DNA from: Acheta domesticus
Lineage: Eukaryota > Arthropoda > Insecta > Orthoptera > Gryllidae
Length of the DNA: 64,000 nt
Reading direction: 5' to 3'
Assembly (NCBI GenBank): GCA_031308135.1
Contig: JAHLJT010009419.1
Span: 68,872,550 to 68,936,549, forward strand
Positions 9,881 through 20,924 of this stretch are shown piece after piece; within the stretch, counting starts at the first letter, position 1; each line of letters starts with the position of its first letter. The translations under genes were made by a program, and so were the position numbers. Below the pieces are notes generated by a model, which saw only the letters and a list, made by a program, of their open reading frames with translations, was not told where the DNA came from and made no database searches.

Positions 9881-11469
9881 GATTGGAGCTTTAAAAAGCA
9901 AAGTCCTAAGAATATTTCATTGAATCATGACGGTCATTATTAAACAATACATATACACACAATACAGCACATACAAAAATATAAGAGATAATCTCTGAGC
10001 ATTTCATCATTTAGTGACACAAATGGTACAATTATTGGAAGCATTGGTGATAAGATCGCACTTGTAGAGTGCGACAAAATTTTGCCCCCTCTTAGGCCGT
10101 TTAATTACTGAGCTCTACTAATCCCGTGTAACTCATAATTGGTACGACCAATGTACAATCATTTTGTTTATGCATCGGTATTTATACAGAAATTAGTTGA
10201 TAACTGCACTAGGAAATAGCGGAATAATTTTCTTAACCACTTTATCACTGCTTTTGATCACTTAAACACAAAGAGCACTTGCTGTCGCCTTCAGTAGTAT
10301 CTTCCTTCTTCTGTGAAGGTGGTTCTGAATCTCCTTCCACTGCAGGTGTCACCAGAAGGGACGTAATGCGAGAGAAGGTGGAAGTCTCGCACGGTCAATA
10401 CCCAGACTGTGGATGTAAAATTTTTCAATTTTCTTCCTGAAGGAAACAGAGACTTATACCTCTTGATTTGGTTTCTCGATTCCATCAAACAGGATGTTCC
10501 TTAAGGGCAGATGAAGTTTCATATGAAGGTGCTTTTTGACGTTATAGGTGGAAAGGCAATCTAGGGTGATGGAAGGGAGGGACAGGATGCCGTAATAAAT
10601 TACATTAGTGGAAACGGTCTTATAGGAGTAAAAAGTTGTATGGGTATTCTATCCCTTACATCCGGATCCAATAAGGAAACGCGCTAGTTCTCTGTTACGG
10701 ACTGCGGCGCTCCATTGTAACAAAGAATGGTACAACATTATTTCTGTGCACTGATGAACGCCCAATCAATTGCGAATAACTTCATCCACAAGTGTAGTCC
10801 GGCCGCGGACTCGGCAGGAACAAGCATCTGGAACATGAATGGTGTTTGCGCCGTATCCAGGCCGACCACCAGCTGTCGAAACGTATCTTCGTTGCACGGT
10901 CACTTTTTTACTGTCCGTCTCAGCTATTCTGTACGTCAATTTTACTTCGTCTCATATTGGACAATTTAAATTATACAAATGCGGAATTTTTCAAAGCACA
11001 CAGCAGCCACTCAGTCATGCAGTGCCTCCAATCTTCTACCATCCGGCGAGTCAGAGAAGGCTTCATTTTCGTCCGCCGCCGTAATTCACCATAGTTTTAC
11101 AGTTCCAGTACCACTAAGCAAGAAGTCCGTTGCCAACCAGTTGCCGTATCCTTCGTTGTCGCTGTTCTTCGCGAACGTGATCTCCTACTCTTCTCACTCC
11201 ATCACTGAGTACTCTTTGGGCAGCGGTTCCCGTTTGCATGGGCGGAGGCCGCCGGGAAAAACTGGGCAGCTCGTGTGGGATTCCAGAGTGATAGTCCGAT
11301 GCGATAGGCGGGGTGAGTGGAAAAGAGCACATGTGCGTCGACTGCCATGACGTCGACTGCCTCAGGCATGCTCGGCTGGCGGCAGTGGAGGAAGCTGAGA
11401 AGTCCACCAATCCTGGTGGGGCTGCGGAGCGTGGACAAGTACTCGTTCAGTGATCGCTTCCTTACCCGT
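9881..11469. other. Mixed composition, no gene supported
   Basis: From about 10700 the DNA becomes GC-richer, with overlapping open frames on both strands (for example 10979-11350 plus and 11114-11410 minus). None matches a family I know and none has supporting splice or start signals. It may be decayed mobile-element DNA leading into the 117-bp triplication. Confidence 0.35.
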
Positions 11470-11820
11470 GCCCCAATGATCGCTTCCTTAACCGTGCTGT
11501 CTGAGGATGGGGTCTGCAACCTTCCGGGTCGAAAGTCGATCATCGCAGGAACGCTTCGAAAGATGCGGCACCACACCGTACTAGATGCCCCAATGATCGC
11601 TTCCTTAACCGTGCTGTCTGAGGATGGGGTCTGCAACCTTCCGGGTCGAAAGTCGATCATCGCAGGAACGCTTCGAAAGATGCGGCACCACACCGTACTA
11701 GATGCCCCAATGATCGCTTCCTTAACCGTGCTGTCTGAGGATGGGGTCTGCAACCTTCCGGGTCGAAAGTCGATCATCGCAGGAACGCTTCGAAAGATGC
11801 GGCACCACACCGTACTAGAA
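11470..11820. repeat. Three tandem 117-bp copies
   Basis: Units start at 11470, 11587 and 11704 (GCCCCAATGATCGCTTCC). They read as identical except at the outer edge. A partial unit (TGATCGCTTCCTTACCCGTG) precedes the first at about 11452. Because 117 is a multiple of three, frames on both strands stay open across the array (plus 11317-11865, minus 11202-11849), which explains those long frames without a gene. Confidence 0.95.
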
Positions 11821-12369
11821 ACGCAGCATTGTCCTCTGCATGTCTCCATTAAATCGTTTACTTGAAAACAGCTTCCTTATTGAATCTGCAATAACTTGGC
11901 ATACTTGTGATGAATGTTTCTCGGAAAAATTTTCGAGTTGGCTCATCATAGATATATTTGAAGTCTTTTGTTGACTAAAGTGGATGTGAGGGTAGGATAA
12001 TGCGATATAACAATAATTGTTCAGGACAGAGAATGGGAGGTTTAGAGAATGCACACCAGGAATTAGTCAAGAAAATATGATAGGAGGCATTATCATCCGC
12101 ATCAGTTCTTTGGAGGTGAATTGTACAAGGAAATACCACCGGTCCTGTGGCGGTTTGTTCACTGCTCACAGCCTTTCTGCTTTGCTCATTACTCAGTCAG
12201 GCTCCAATATTACTTAAAATAATCTCTTTAAACTCCCTTAAGACCCATTCAGACCATTCATTCCATCCAGTCAATCAGTATGAATCTGATTCCATTTTGA
12301 TGTATAATTAACATATAAAATTAGTATTGAATTCATAAAAATGAACTGCGTACATTCAGCCGCAGTCGT
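11821..12369. other. Non-coding DNA, nothing recognised
   Basis: Separates the 117-bp array from the LTR that begins at 12370. Confidence 0.4.
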
Positions 12370-12944
12370 AGTCATGTTTGCACGACATGTCGCCACCAAC
12401 TCGGGCATATGAGTACTAACAATGGAAACAGCCCGAGCCTTTCGCCGCCGACGGCGGCGATAAGGCCTGGCGGCGCCCGGACGGCGCCTGAGCGACGCCT
12501 GGACCCTGCACCCTGTCGCCAGCGTAGTCATGCGTCGCCACCCCAGACGGCGCCTGAGCGGCGCCTGGACTCTGCACCCTGATTCAAAACTTTCCGCCCT
12601 GGACGGCGCCTGACTGATGCCCGGACCCTGCACCCTGGCGTCAGCCCTCACATGATGCCAGCGCGGCGGACGACACCCCGGGACTGGCTGGAGACGTCCC
12701 CCGCACGAGATATCTCCCCCCACGCGCTCTGCAAGGGAAAATCATAAATAACCCTGGAGCTATTGGTGGCCAGCACACTATAGCTCCAACGATGTAACAT
12801 GCGCTGTTGCGGGAAATAAAATGCATCTTTAAAAGTTATCTCTGTATTTTCGTGTGCGTGTCCTGGTGAACCTGCATGGCACAGCGGTCCAATCTCGCGA
12901 CCGTTTCTCCATCCTGATCAATTCTGCTGTGGAGATACTTAACT
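12370..12944 (+). mobile_element. Solo-type LTR, copy 1
   Basis: The 575-bp sequence is closely matched by 15890-16466 over its whole length. It starts AGTCATGTT and ends ATACTTAACT (3-bp inverted ends AGT/ACT). Internal signals are typical of an LTR: TCATAAATAACCCTGG (TATA-like, about 12744), AATAAAATG (about 12816) and a T-rich stretch after it. The GC-rich upstream half (12430-12700) has diverged short repeats such as GACGGCGCCTGAGCGRCGCC. Its flanks (TCGT, ATAG) do not form a target duplication, so it may be rearranged. Confidence 0.7.
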
Positions 12945-14084
12945 ATAGTACTGCTGTAGTCACAGTACCAACCGTCATTTTAAAATTTTTTAAAGTCAAT
13001 TATACCCCAGACATACAAATTGAATTATCTCGTTTGGAAAAAAAGTGTATGGCAATATATAATATTGTAAAATATTATATATGGTAATATATAAAACTGT
13101 AAATGTATGGTAATATATAAAACTGTAAAAAATGTCATTATGCTTTTTAGTACGTGAAATATTTAATAGCAAACGGAAGCAATAAATAGATGGCAAGAAG
13201 GGGAAAAAGAATTATATCCCGTGTCTGCTGATGTATCTACAGCTCTAATGAGAGTTTTCGAAAAAGTACTTATGAAAGTGGTGTTTAATTTCTGAAATAC
13301 ATCACTGAAGCACTATAGTAAAAAGCATACGAATCTAGAAAATTCAAACTATTGTGCCAGCTAGAGATGTGAAAATACTTCTCGCTAACGATGAGGGCAT
13401 TTCCAGGATAAATGAGTAACCAAATGAAGAGAAAGTTGGTAACAAACGTATTAAGGTGCAGGTGGTTGTGATCTGTTACCGTTTTTACTAAGAGACATAA
13501 GGATAACCCGAGTAGTCGAGGTTACGTACCGTTTAAAATTAGGTCGTGAAAAAAAAAGGAACCGGGAAACGTACGAAGGAAACCCATGCTATCGATTTTT
13601 CCGGAGATTTAGCAGAAGTGTCATGGAAGGAACTCGAAGTCCAAAGGACTTGCATAATATTGTACAATTAAATAAGCTTCTAGATGACAAGATTCAAGAT
13701 TGGTGAGTGGATAATGTCTAGGATGTAAATATTCCCAACTTAGGAACTACGGTGTACAGTACGCCGCAGAAAAGAGCAGCAAATAGTGGAAATAGTTTAC
13801 AGGAAAATGAAGTTTCTCCAGAGGAAGAAGTGTATGTGTATAAAGAAAGGCGCGTGGCGTAAACCCATTTACGTTTAATCGGAGACTTCATGCTGTTTTT
13901 CTCCAATTTCATGGCAAGTGTTGAATCTGTTAATAAACTGATGACATGAGAAGTACAGTTTTATTACTGCTTGATTGAGAGACTGAGGTATTCCTTTACA
14001 GATACAATAAAATCGTGGGCAAGTATGGCACAATGCATCGATAACAAGGCAGTATTCGAGTGTATACATGCTCGCAAATCATCT
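12945..14084. other. Decayed DNA, nothing recognised
   Basis: Contains a small duplicated AT block near 13080-13125 (ATGGTAATATATAAAACTGTAAA twice). Purine-rich stretches at 13540-13900 could be old coding DNA of the gypsy fragment that follows, but no motif supports this. Confidence 0.35.
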
Positions 14085-14368
14085 GTGTAGTTGCTTCAAC
14101 CCAATCCCGATAAGATCTTGGCATTAAAGCAGTACCTCATACCCAAACCTGTAAAGGAAATTAAGCCATTTTTATCATTCGCCGGATACTATTTGAAATT
14201 TATTAAGGATTTCTCTAAAATAGCTTTCCACCTCACCCGTTCCCTCAAGAGAGGAACAAAGACTGACATCAATTATTCCTCTTATCGGAATTCCCTTGTA
14301 AAACGCGAAGTACTTTTGTCCAATGCGCCAGTATCTGCGTATCTTGACTTAACGCAATCATTCACACC
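14085..14368 (+). pseudogene. Ty3/gypsy RT-RNase H junction fragment
   Basis: One frame reads PNPDKILALKQY, then KEIKPFLSFAGYY, FIKDFSKIA and a LTRSLKRGT stretch. This is the conserved end of gypsy reverse transcriptase (the 'FLGLAGYYRKFI' block) running into RNase H. It stops abruptly where another element's LTR begins (about 14379), so the fragment is the older, interrupted element. No upstream RT or downstream RNase H belonging to it was found. Confidence 0.8.
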
Positions 14369-14378
14369 GACACGTCGG

Positions 14379-14674
14379 TGTCGCGAGGATGGATGACTCC
14401 AACTTTGCGATACGATCAATATCTCAGAAAGGCCTCGTGTGGTGAAGCCGTGCCGTCTCATTATCGCAGGTCACTGCCCGCCGCCGTCGCCGTCTCCTGC
14501 TACCTCCCCTCCCGCTTCGACTGTATGGGTACCTACAACGCTATGTAAGTTTCTGTTCTGCATTATGTAAGTTCCTGTCTTTTGACAGAATAAATCCATA
14601 GTTAACAGTCTCTGCGTGTGCATCTTGTTGGCTCGCCACCCGCTCCCTTCTTATGTCGTCGGCATCACAACACA
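14379..14674 (+). mobile_element. 5' LTR of a Ty3/gypsy element
   Basis: Starts TGTCGCGAGGATGG and ends CATCACAACACA, immediately before a primer-binding site. AATAAATCC at about 14590 is a plausible poly(A) signal. The 296-bp length suits a compact gypsy LTR. The start is inferred from the TG dinucleotide and could be up to about 17 bp earlier, because the interrupted RNase H frame is lost at about 14362. The matching 3' LTR was not identified; a weakly similar TGTTACAGCGAGGAAGG occurs at about 20551. Confidence 0.6.
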
Positions 14675-14675
14675 T

Positions 14676-14690
14676 TGGTGTCAGGTGTGG
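14676..14690 (+). other. Primer-binding site, tRNA-Leu type
   Basis: TGGTGTCAGGTGTGG directly follows the LTR. This type of sequence is complementary to the 3' end of tRNA-Leu and is a common gypsy primer site. Confidence 0.7.
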
Positions 14691-15146
14691 GGTAGAGCTA
14701 TTCAGTAAATGGAGGGAGCGCAGGTCGATAACCCGAGCTTCAAATCGAAGTACGGGTTTGAACCTAAGCAGCGAACGCACTTAAGAAAAGACCAAAGATG
14801 GGAGAAAGGGTAGGTATTGGATTCTCGGGTTGTCATAATCTTCAAGAGTGAGTCATTGTCGTCGGCCCCTCCCCTTTCCTCACCAGAAGACCACTGCGGT
14901 TGGTCAGCCGCAGATGAAGATCTTAAAGAAGATCTTAAATTGCATAAGCGGTGGAAAATTGGCGGGTACGGCCATGGTGTTGTGCGAGAAGCACTCATAC
15001 CCCCTACGTTGGGAAAGCGGGGGATACTACTAATTTAATGGATTTGCTGTTTTTACCCTCGAGACGAACACAGAAAGCACTGGTACGATCCACACTTCTG
15101 AACTTTCTACCTCCACAAGTTCTGCCTACACCATGCGCCGCCTCAA
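14691..15146 (+). other. Leader between primer site and gag
   Basis: The untranslated leader, or a decayed N-terminal part of gag, of the gypsy element. It holds a short duplication (GATCTTAAAGAA / GATCTTAAATTG, about 14919-14945). Confidence 0.45.
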
Positions 15147-15840
15147 GTGTCGGGCAACCAAATCTTCATGGTCCCGATTTTCAGCGGAGAAGATGGCGCG
15201 AAAGTGGAGACATTCTTGGAGCACCTACGAATTGTAAGCCAATTCAATGGTTGGAGCGAGGCTCAAACGTTAGGAGTTGCCCGCCTGCGGATCACCGACA
15301 GCGCTGCAGAGTTTGTTGATAACCACGCTCATGTGACTGTCTCGTACGCTAATTTTGCAAATATCTGAAGGATAGGTTTTCACCAAAATTCTCGCGACCG
15401 TCCTTAGAAAAGAGTTTTAATAACTGTACCCAGAGGCAATTGGAATCAGCCAGCGATTTTTCTAACAGACTGAGGACCCTTGAACGCCGACTGCTTAGTT
15501 GCTGCAGTAAACCAGACTACGCGGAAACAAAGGCTATTTTCAAAGAAAGATTATTGGCTCAATTTCTGGCGGGTTTGCGCGAAGAAATAGGTCGTATGTG
15601 TATGAAATCCGCAGTAAATATTGGAAGCAGAAGAGTACGCCCGCGTAGAAGAGGCGACGTCCAGAAACTACGTGGACACCACTGGTACAGTGAATGCACG
15701 AATTACCTCCCCCACCCCCGTTGTCCGGTATGAGCAAGAGGTATCCCCGCCACTGGAATCAGCACGTGCGCCTGGCCCTTTTCCACAGCAGACCGACCAG
15801 TACGGGCCGCCCCCTGCCAGCCAGTTGGAATGACCGCCAG
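15147..15840 (+). pseudogene. Ty3/gypsy gag remnant
   Basis: The first frame (15147-15368) includes VPIFSGEDGAKVETFLEHL, then FNGWSEAQTLGVARLRITDS and AAEFV. A second frame (from about 15380) includes RFSPKFSRPSLEKSFNN, then a DFSNRLRTLERRLL stretch and ERLLAQFLAGLREEIGR. These are the hallmarks of the retrotransposon gag capsid domain (PxFSG...W....AR..L.G.A..F ... LL..F..GL). A stop or frameshift near 15366 splits it. The Pro-rich end near 15750-15830 leads towards the zinc knuckles, but a solo LTR (15890-16466) lies in between. Confidence 0.85.
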
Positions 15841-15889
15841 CACTCAGTGTTTTAGCCTTCAGCCTTCGCGTTCAATGCCTCGGTTCCCG

Positions 15890-16466
15890 AGTCATGTTCA
15901 CACGACATGTCACCACCAACTCGGGCATATGAATATTAATAATGGAAATAGCCCGAGCCTTTCGCCACTGACGGCGGCGATAAGGCCTGGCGGCGCCCGG
16001 ACGGCGCCTGAGCGACGCCTGGACCCTGCACCCTGTCGCAGCGCAGAGTCAAGCGTCGCCACCCCAGACGGCGCCTGAGCGGCGCCTGGTCTCTGCACCC
16101 TGATTCAAAACTTTCCGCCCTGGACGGTGCCTGACCGACGCCCGGACCTTGCGCCCTGGCGTCAGCCGTCACGTGATGCCAGCGCGGAGGACGACACCCC
16201 GGGACTGGCTGGAGACGTCCCCTCCACGAGAGGTCTCCCCCCACGCACTCCGCAAGGGGAATTTGATAAATAACCCTGGAGCTATTGGTGGCCAGCACAC
16301 TATAGCTCCAGCGATGTACATGCGCTGATTGCGGGTAATAAATGAATTTTTAAAAGGTTATCTCTGTATTTTTCGTGTGCGTTCCTGGTGAACCTGCATG
16401 GCACAGCGGTCCGATCTCGCGACCGTTTCTCCATCCTGATTCATTCTACTGTGGAGATACTTAACT
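15890..16466 (+). mobile_element. Solo LTR inserted in gypsy gag, 4-bp TSD
   Basis: The second copy of the LTR at 12370-12944, starting AGTCATGTT and ending TACTTAACT. It is flanked by the 4-bp direct repeat CCCG (15886-15889 and 16467-16470), a duplication length normal for Ty3/gypsy. It separates gag capsid from gag zinc knuckles, so it inserted after the host element. No internal sequence remains, as expected after LTR-LTR recombination. Confidence 0.85.
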
Positions 16467-16524
16467 CCCGGACACCCGTAATTCCTCCCCGCCCCCGCCG
16501 TATTCTCGACAGCCGGCCGCAGCA

Positions 16525-16690
16525 AAAATATGCTACCATTGCCAGAAGCCGGGCCATATGCGAGGAACTGCCCTAGCAAACGGCAGGAATGCCATAACTG
16601 CGGACAGACGGGCCACATCATAAGAATTTGATCCAATGTAATCTGCGGCAGATGTAGGCAAAATGGGCATATTACTGTCGACTGCTCGCA
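16525..16690 (+). pseudogene. gag nucleocapsid, three zinc knuckles
   Basis: Three CX2CX4HX4C knuckles in tandem. The first (from 16531: C-Y-H-C-Q-K-P-G-H-M) loses its last Cys to a frameshift. The second (from 16590: C-H-N-C-G-Q-T-G-H) has a TGA where the last Cys should be. The third (16644-16685: C-G-R-C, H, D-C) is intact. Nucleocapsid knuckles bind the element's RNA. Position and order fit the gypsy gag C-terminus displaced by the solo LTR. Confidence 0.85.
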
Positions 16691-18219
16691 GCAGAGGAAT
16701 CCTTCGAACGAGGGAAACGCGTAGGCCCGGACCGTGAGGTCGGGGACGAGATGATACTGGCTGTCACCCCTGAGGATGGAATGAGCGTCAGCGTCACTAT
16801 CGGGTACGGAGCGGCATCAAGGGAAGGCATCAAGAATGGAACGTCGACCACAATCAAACTAGACCTATTAGGCTCGTTGACTGAGTTTGAGAATCTGTGT
16901 CTAGGGAGCCCATTAGAGCAGTCTAAAAAGATGAAGACGGATGGGACAGAGTACAAACAGGGCTGTACATCGTAAGGAGAGATCCACCTACATCAGGCTA
17001 GCGGAAACGGTAAAACTAGGGTAAGCAAGACGATGGAGAGTGACACGAAACAGGTTAGGGAGATGAAGGAGGACGTAGAGTTTTTTCGTACGTGAGAAAT
17101 AGGTCTGGAAGATTCTAGACCACCATTGGAGGAAAATTATTTGTTAACAAAATATTTGATGACTGACGGAACAAGCCACTGTTTTTCTTGTAGGTTTAAG
17201 CGTGAAGTGGAAAAGAGAATTATGATGTGTGATGACCTCTTGTGGTCTATTGAAAACGAGCTGGATACGAAGATTCTTGTACCATCAAATGCGTCGCCTA
17301 AGAGCAAGTTCATAGGGGCTTCGCGTGCTGACGAGGGTGCGGAGTATAGCATTCACTCGGACGTGACGGTCGTGGAGTGCGTCAGAAATAGATTCGGAAA
17401 ATTGTCGAACACCAATGGAAGAAAACGAGACAAAAGAATATTCAGTTATTGAGAGGTTAAACCCGAGGCTTTGATGTACGCCTGAGAACAGAAAGAAGAG
17501 AAGAAGTTAAGCATATTGATGTTACGATACAGAACTTTCCTTCCGTGACCAAGGTCTTCAAAGAAGATTTTTTGCCACTGTCACAGTTTATATCAACATC
17601 TCCGTCCGGTTGCTATCCAAAAAGCCCTAGTCCCTTCCAAAGCGGCAAGCTGACGCGGAGCGCTCAAGACCTGTGCAGCGCCAAATGACTTGCATGGCGT
17701 GGCCGAGCACAAAGAGCTGTTAGCAGTCACCCTGGCCCATCAGATCCCGGAGAAAATACGGCGCACAGGCGTGTACATGGCGTGCCTGCTGGTGCGTGTG
17801 AGGCGATGGGAGCTCTCACGGTGGCTCCCCGAGCGCAGGCTCCTGGTGGATGTCCTTCGATCCGAGCGCATGCGGCAAGGACGGGACACGCTGGTTCTGG
17901 GCGACGCGAACGCGCGAGCAGGCGAAATGTTCTGCCGCTTGTGAAATGGAGCTGCCGCCGCTACAGCCCCTGTCCATGGCGTACGCTCCCTGTCTGCACT
18001 CCTAGCCAATGTAGAGCATCGTGGATGACTACTCCCCAGCAGCGGACCGTCGAAGGTATGGACAACGAACAACTCATGTGTTAGCAGAACCATGGAGAAG
18101 CCCATACGAGGCAAAAAACAGATAGGCGATTATGTTTTCCCCGAGCTACAAAGATGCCTCCACGATCCATAGTGCTAGCCAACGTCAGTTCCGCTCTTCC
18201 CCCGAAGTGACAATGGATC
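16691..18219 (+). pseudogene. Decayed gag-pol linker and protease region
   Basis: Lies where protease should be. Open pieces include 16751-16975 and 17126-17452, but I do not see a clear aspartic protease D-S/T-G motif. The segment 17690-17944 has a GC-rich frame with LVLGDANARAGE, which recalls the GDFNA block of endonuclease-type LINE proteins. That may be a separate insertion or coincidence. Confidence 0.45.
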
Positions 18220-19412
18220 GTGGACGCTAGGAATCCGGAAGTAGGCATTCCATCTCTAATAGTGAAGGTCAATAAGAAAGGCTATATGCCGATCCTCCTT
18301 TGTAACGTAAGTAATTCAGACAGAACAGTGAACTGCGGTAGTGAAATATCCTGCAACCCCTTGATAGCAGACTGTAATCTAATCGATGTAGATGACTCCG
18401 AATTATGGCCAGAGCCGCCTGCTCGAGTCATTTGACTTCAACGGGGTACCGGAAGAGGCCAAGGCCCCGTTGTCAAGCTTGATCTCCCAGTTCTCGGTCA
18501 TATTTGTTCACGGGTTGACAAGACTAGGATGCACGCCGATAATGAAACATGCAGTTGACGTGGGGGCGTCCAGACCCATCAAAAAAGGCACCCTACCGTG
18601 TACCTTACGCCCAGCGGGACACGCTGGACAATGCCATCCAGGACATGCTAGATCAGGGCATAATCAGACCCTCAACGACTCCATGGTCATTCCCTATCAT
18701 TCTAGTACAAAAAGGGGGCGTCCGGAGGGGAAGTGGCGCAGGATCGGCCTTGCATAGACTAGAGCCCTCAATCTCGCGACCAAAAAAGGAGGTGTTTCCG
18801 TTGCCAAATATCGACAAGATCTTTGGCCAGGTAGGTGGCGCGCAGTTCTTCTCTGCACTCGACCTCTGTCAAGGGGACTGGCAAGTAGAAATGGAAGAGG
18901 ATAACAAGGAATATATAGTGTTCACTACGGCTTCCGGCCATTACGAATGTAACCGGATGGAGTTCGGGCTAGCTAACGCCCTCACATTATTCATGCGGCT
19001 CATGACCCAGATGATGTAAGGCCTCGTGAACAAGGGTTGTGTGATTTATATCGACGACATACTCCGCTACGACATCAACATTAAAGAGCATGTCGAAGGT
19101 TTAAGTGAGATCTTTTCCTGCTTGCGAAGGGAAACTTAAAGCTGAAACCGAAAAAATGCCGATTTTTTCAAGTCCGAACAAACTTCCTAGGGGACGTAAT
19201 TTCTGACAAAGGATTGGAGCCGGACGAAGAGAAGATAGAGGCGGTAAAAATCTTTCCGGAACCAACCAACGTAAAGGAGCTCCCATCTTTCCTGGGCCTA
19301 GTAGGCTATTATAGGAAATTTATTCAGCAATTCGCTGAAACAGCTGTTCCTCTCGATTGACCAGCAAGGACTCCGCCTACGTCTGGGGCGATGAGCAGCA
19401 AAATGCAAACCG
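18220..19412 (+). pseudogene. Ty3/gypsy reverse transcriptase and start of RNase H
   Basis: A pre-RT segment (18220-18435, with VPILL-like and LIDVDDSELWPEPPARV blocks) leads into RT. Motifs in order are PIKK/APYRVPYAQR, LDQGIIRPSTTPWSFPIILV, FFSALDLCQGDWQVEME, a HYECNRMEFGLANAL stretch and the catalytic Y-I-D-D box (19047-19058). Then come CRFFQ, PDEEKIEAVK and FLGLVGYYRKFI. The frame is broken near 18590, at a TAA after 19016 and near 19130. RNase H begins (a SKDSAYVWGDEQQN stretch, about 19364-19405) and is then cut off by a deletion. Confidence 0.9.
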
Positions 19413-19485
19413 TCCTGGGACAAGGAGAGAATAGTCTCAGAGCAGCGGAGCTGCCAAAGGCAGCGAAGGCAGCGGAGATGCCAGA

Positions 19486-20253
19486 ACAGCAGAGTGCCTC
19501 AGAACAGAGGCATAGCACGCCCAAGTGCTTACTAACGGACCGAGAAGCTAATGTCACCTCTCGGCTGATGAAACAAGAATGCGCGCTCTTGAAAATGCAG
19601 TCTATTCTCACCTCTCCGAACAACCCTCGGCAAACGGCCGCCTAGAGAGAGCTCACCAATCTTTCGCAGCCGTCATCTCCCATTATGTTGCGCAAGATCA
19701 CACAGACTGGGACGAACACCTAAATTTTGCATTATTTGTACATTGAAACTCATAACATCGGGTGACAGGACTCAGCCTCACGTATATGGTCTATGGCCGG
19801 GAGATTCAAATGCCCTGGGACGACATACTTAGCCCTCTCGCTCCTTCATATGCAGAAGAGGCCCCGTACCACTACGTGTTACAACGTCGGTTGCAAATAG
19901 CTTTTGCCCAGGCTAAAGAACTTAATGATGTGGTCACTGCCAAGGAGCACGAAGGGAAAAACGCCTACCTGACGCTCCAGAGCATAACCGAAAGACATTG
20001 GGTGCTCCTGCGTAATCTCGCCTTACAACCGGGGCAAAGTCGGAAGCTCGCGTCCAATTGGGTGGACCGACACCGAGTAGTAAGGGTAAGAAGCCCGGTA
20101 ACATTTGACTTACAGCACCCGGGAAATGGACGCACCTTGAGGGTCCACTACCGTAACCTGTTACTCCTACCATCCGAACTCGACGCAGCCTCTCCATCCG
20201 TCATAATTCATCCGGATAACGGAGACGTCGAAGGACAGTTACTCAGGTACTAA
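19486..20253 (+). pseudogene. Ty3/gypsy integrase, truncated N-terminally
   Basis: Begins inside the catalytic core: LLTDREANVTSRLMK holds the second Asp, and the frame with GRLERAHQS (about 19636-19665) holds the Glu. The HHCC zinc domain and the first Asp are missing, together with the rest of RNase H. This is a deletion of well over 1 kb of the usual gene order. The C-terminal part is open from 19762 to 20253: TGLSLTYMVYGREIQMPWD, an Ala/Gln-rich helix region and a WVDRHRVVRVRSPVTFDL-like chromatin-end domain. Frameshifts and stops lie at about 19645 and 19745. Confidence 0.9.
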
Positions 20254-20924
20254 CGACAGCACCACTCAGCCATCTCCGCCATCACCAGCCCCCCAGCCGC
20301 AGCCACCCCAGTCACTATCGCCGCAACCCCTCCCATCGCCGCCGTCTCCGCCACAGCCTTCCTCACCACTGCCATTTCAGCCACCAACACCGCCTACACT
20401 CCGGCCCATGCCATCGCCGTCACCCCAACTTCCAGCTGCGGGGCAGGCGCAAGAGGTGCCCGCACTCCAAAAAGACACCAGGGTCAGGGCAAGGGCGGCC
20501 CAGCGCCGTTGCAACTTCCGGCCACTCCCGGAACGGCGCTGATTTGAGGCTCTGTTACAGCGAGGAAGGACCACGCTGGCCGGCTCACACGTCACTATAT
20601 AGAGCTATTCGGCAGCCCGCTCAAGGACTTGGAAGGTTCAGAAGAGTCTCGCTGGCGAGGTACCACGAAACGGGAGGAGCCCCCTTTAAACGCCCAGCCG
20701 ATCCATTTTCCTCCCCGGAAAGACGCACCGGCAAGGGAGAGTGCCCGTCTACACCCGGACGAAACCTCTTTTCTCGCCGCTCGGCCAGAACGCCAGTGAA
20801 GGCACCGACCTGGGCCTCCCCCCCACCTCTGGGGGGGAAATGGTTGCCCGCCCACACCCGGGCGGAGACTGTTTCAAGACTATCTACCCCGAGCGCTAGC
20901 TAGGGTCCTGACCTAGGATTCGGT
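20254..20924 (+). other. Pol C-terminal Pro-rich tail and unresolved 3' region
   Basis: 20260-20545 would encode a Pro/Ser/Gln-rich tail in one frame, ending in an Arg-rich segment with RAAQRRCNFRPLPERR, which is common at gypsy pol C-termini. From about 20551 a TGTTACAGCGAGGAAGG start and a TATATAGAG box (20595) suggest a decayed 3' LTR. It does not convincingly match the LTR at 14379. Confidence 0.5.

Noticed and set aside
11202..11865. 215- and 182-codon frames on opposite strands
   Set aside because: Their length comes from a 117-bp unit (39 codons) repeated three times; no independent evidence of coding.
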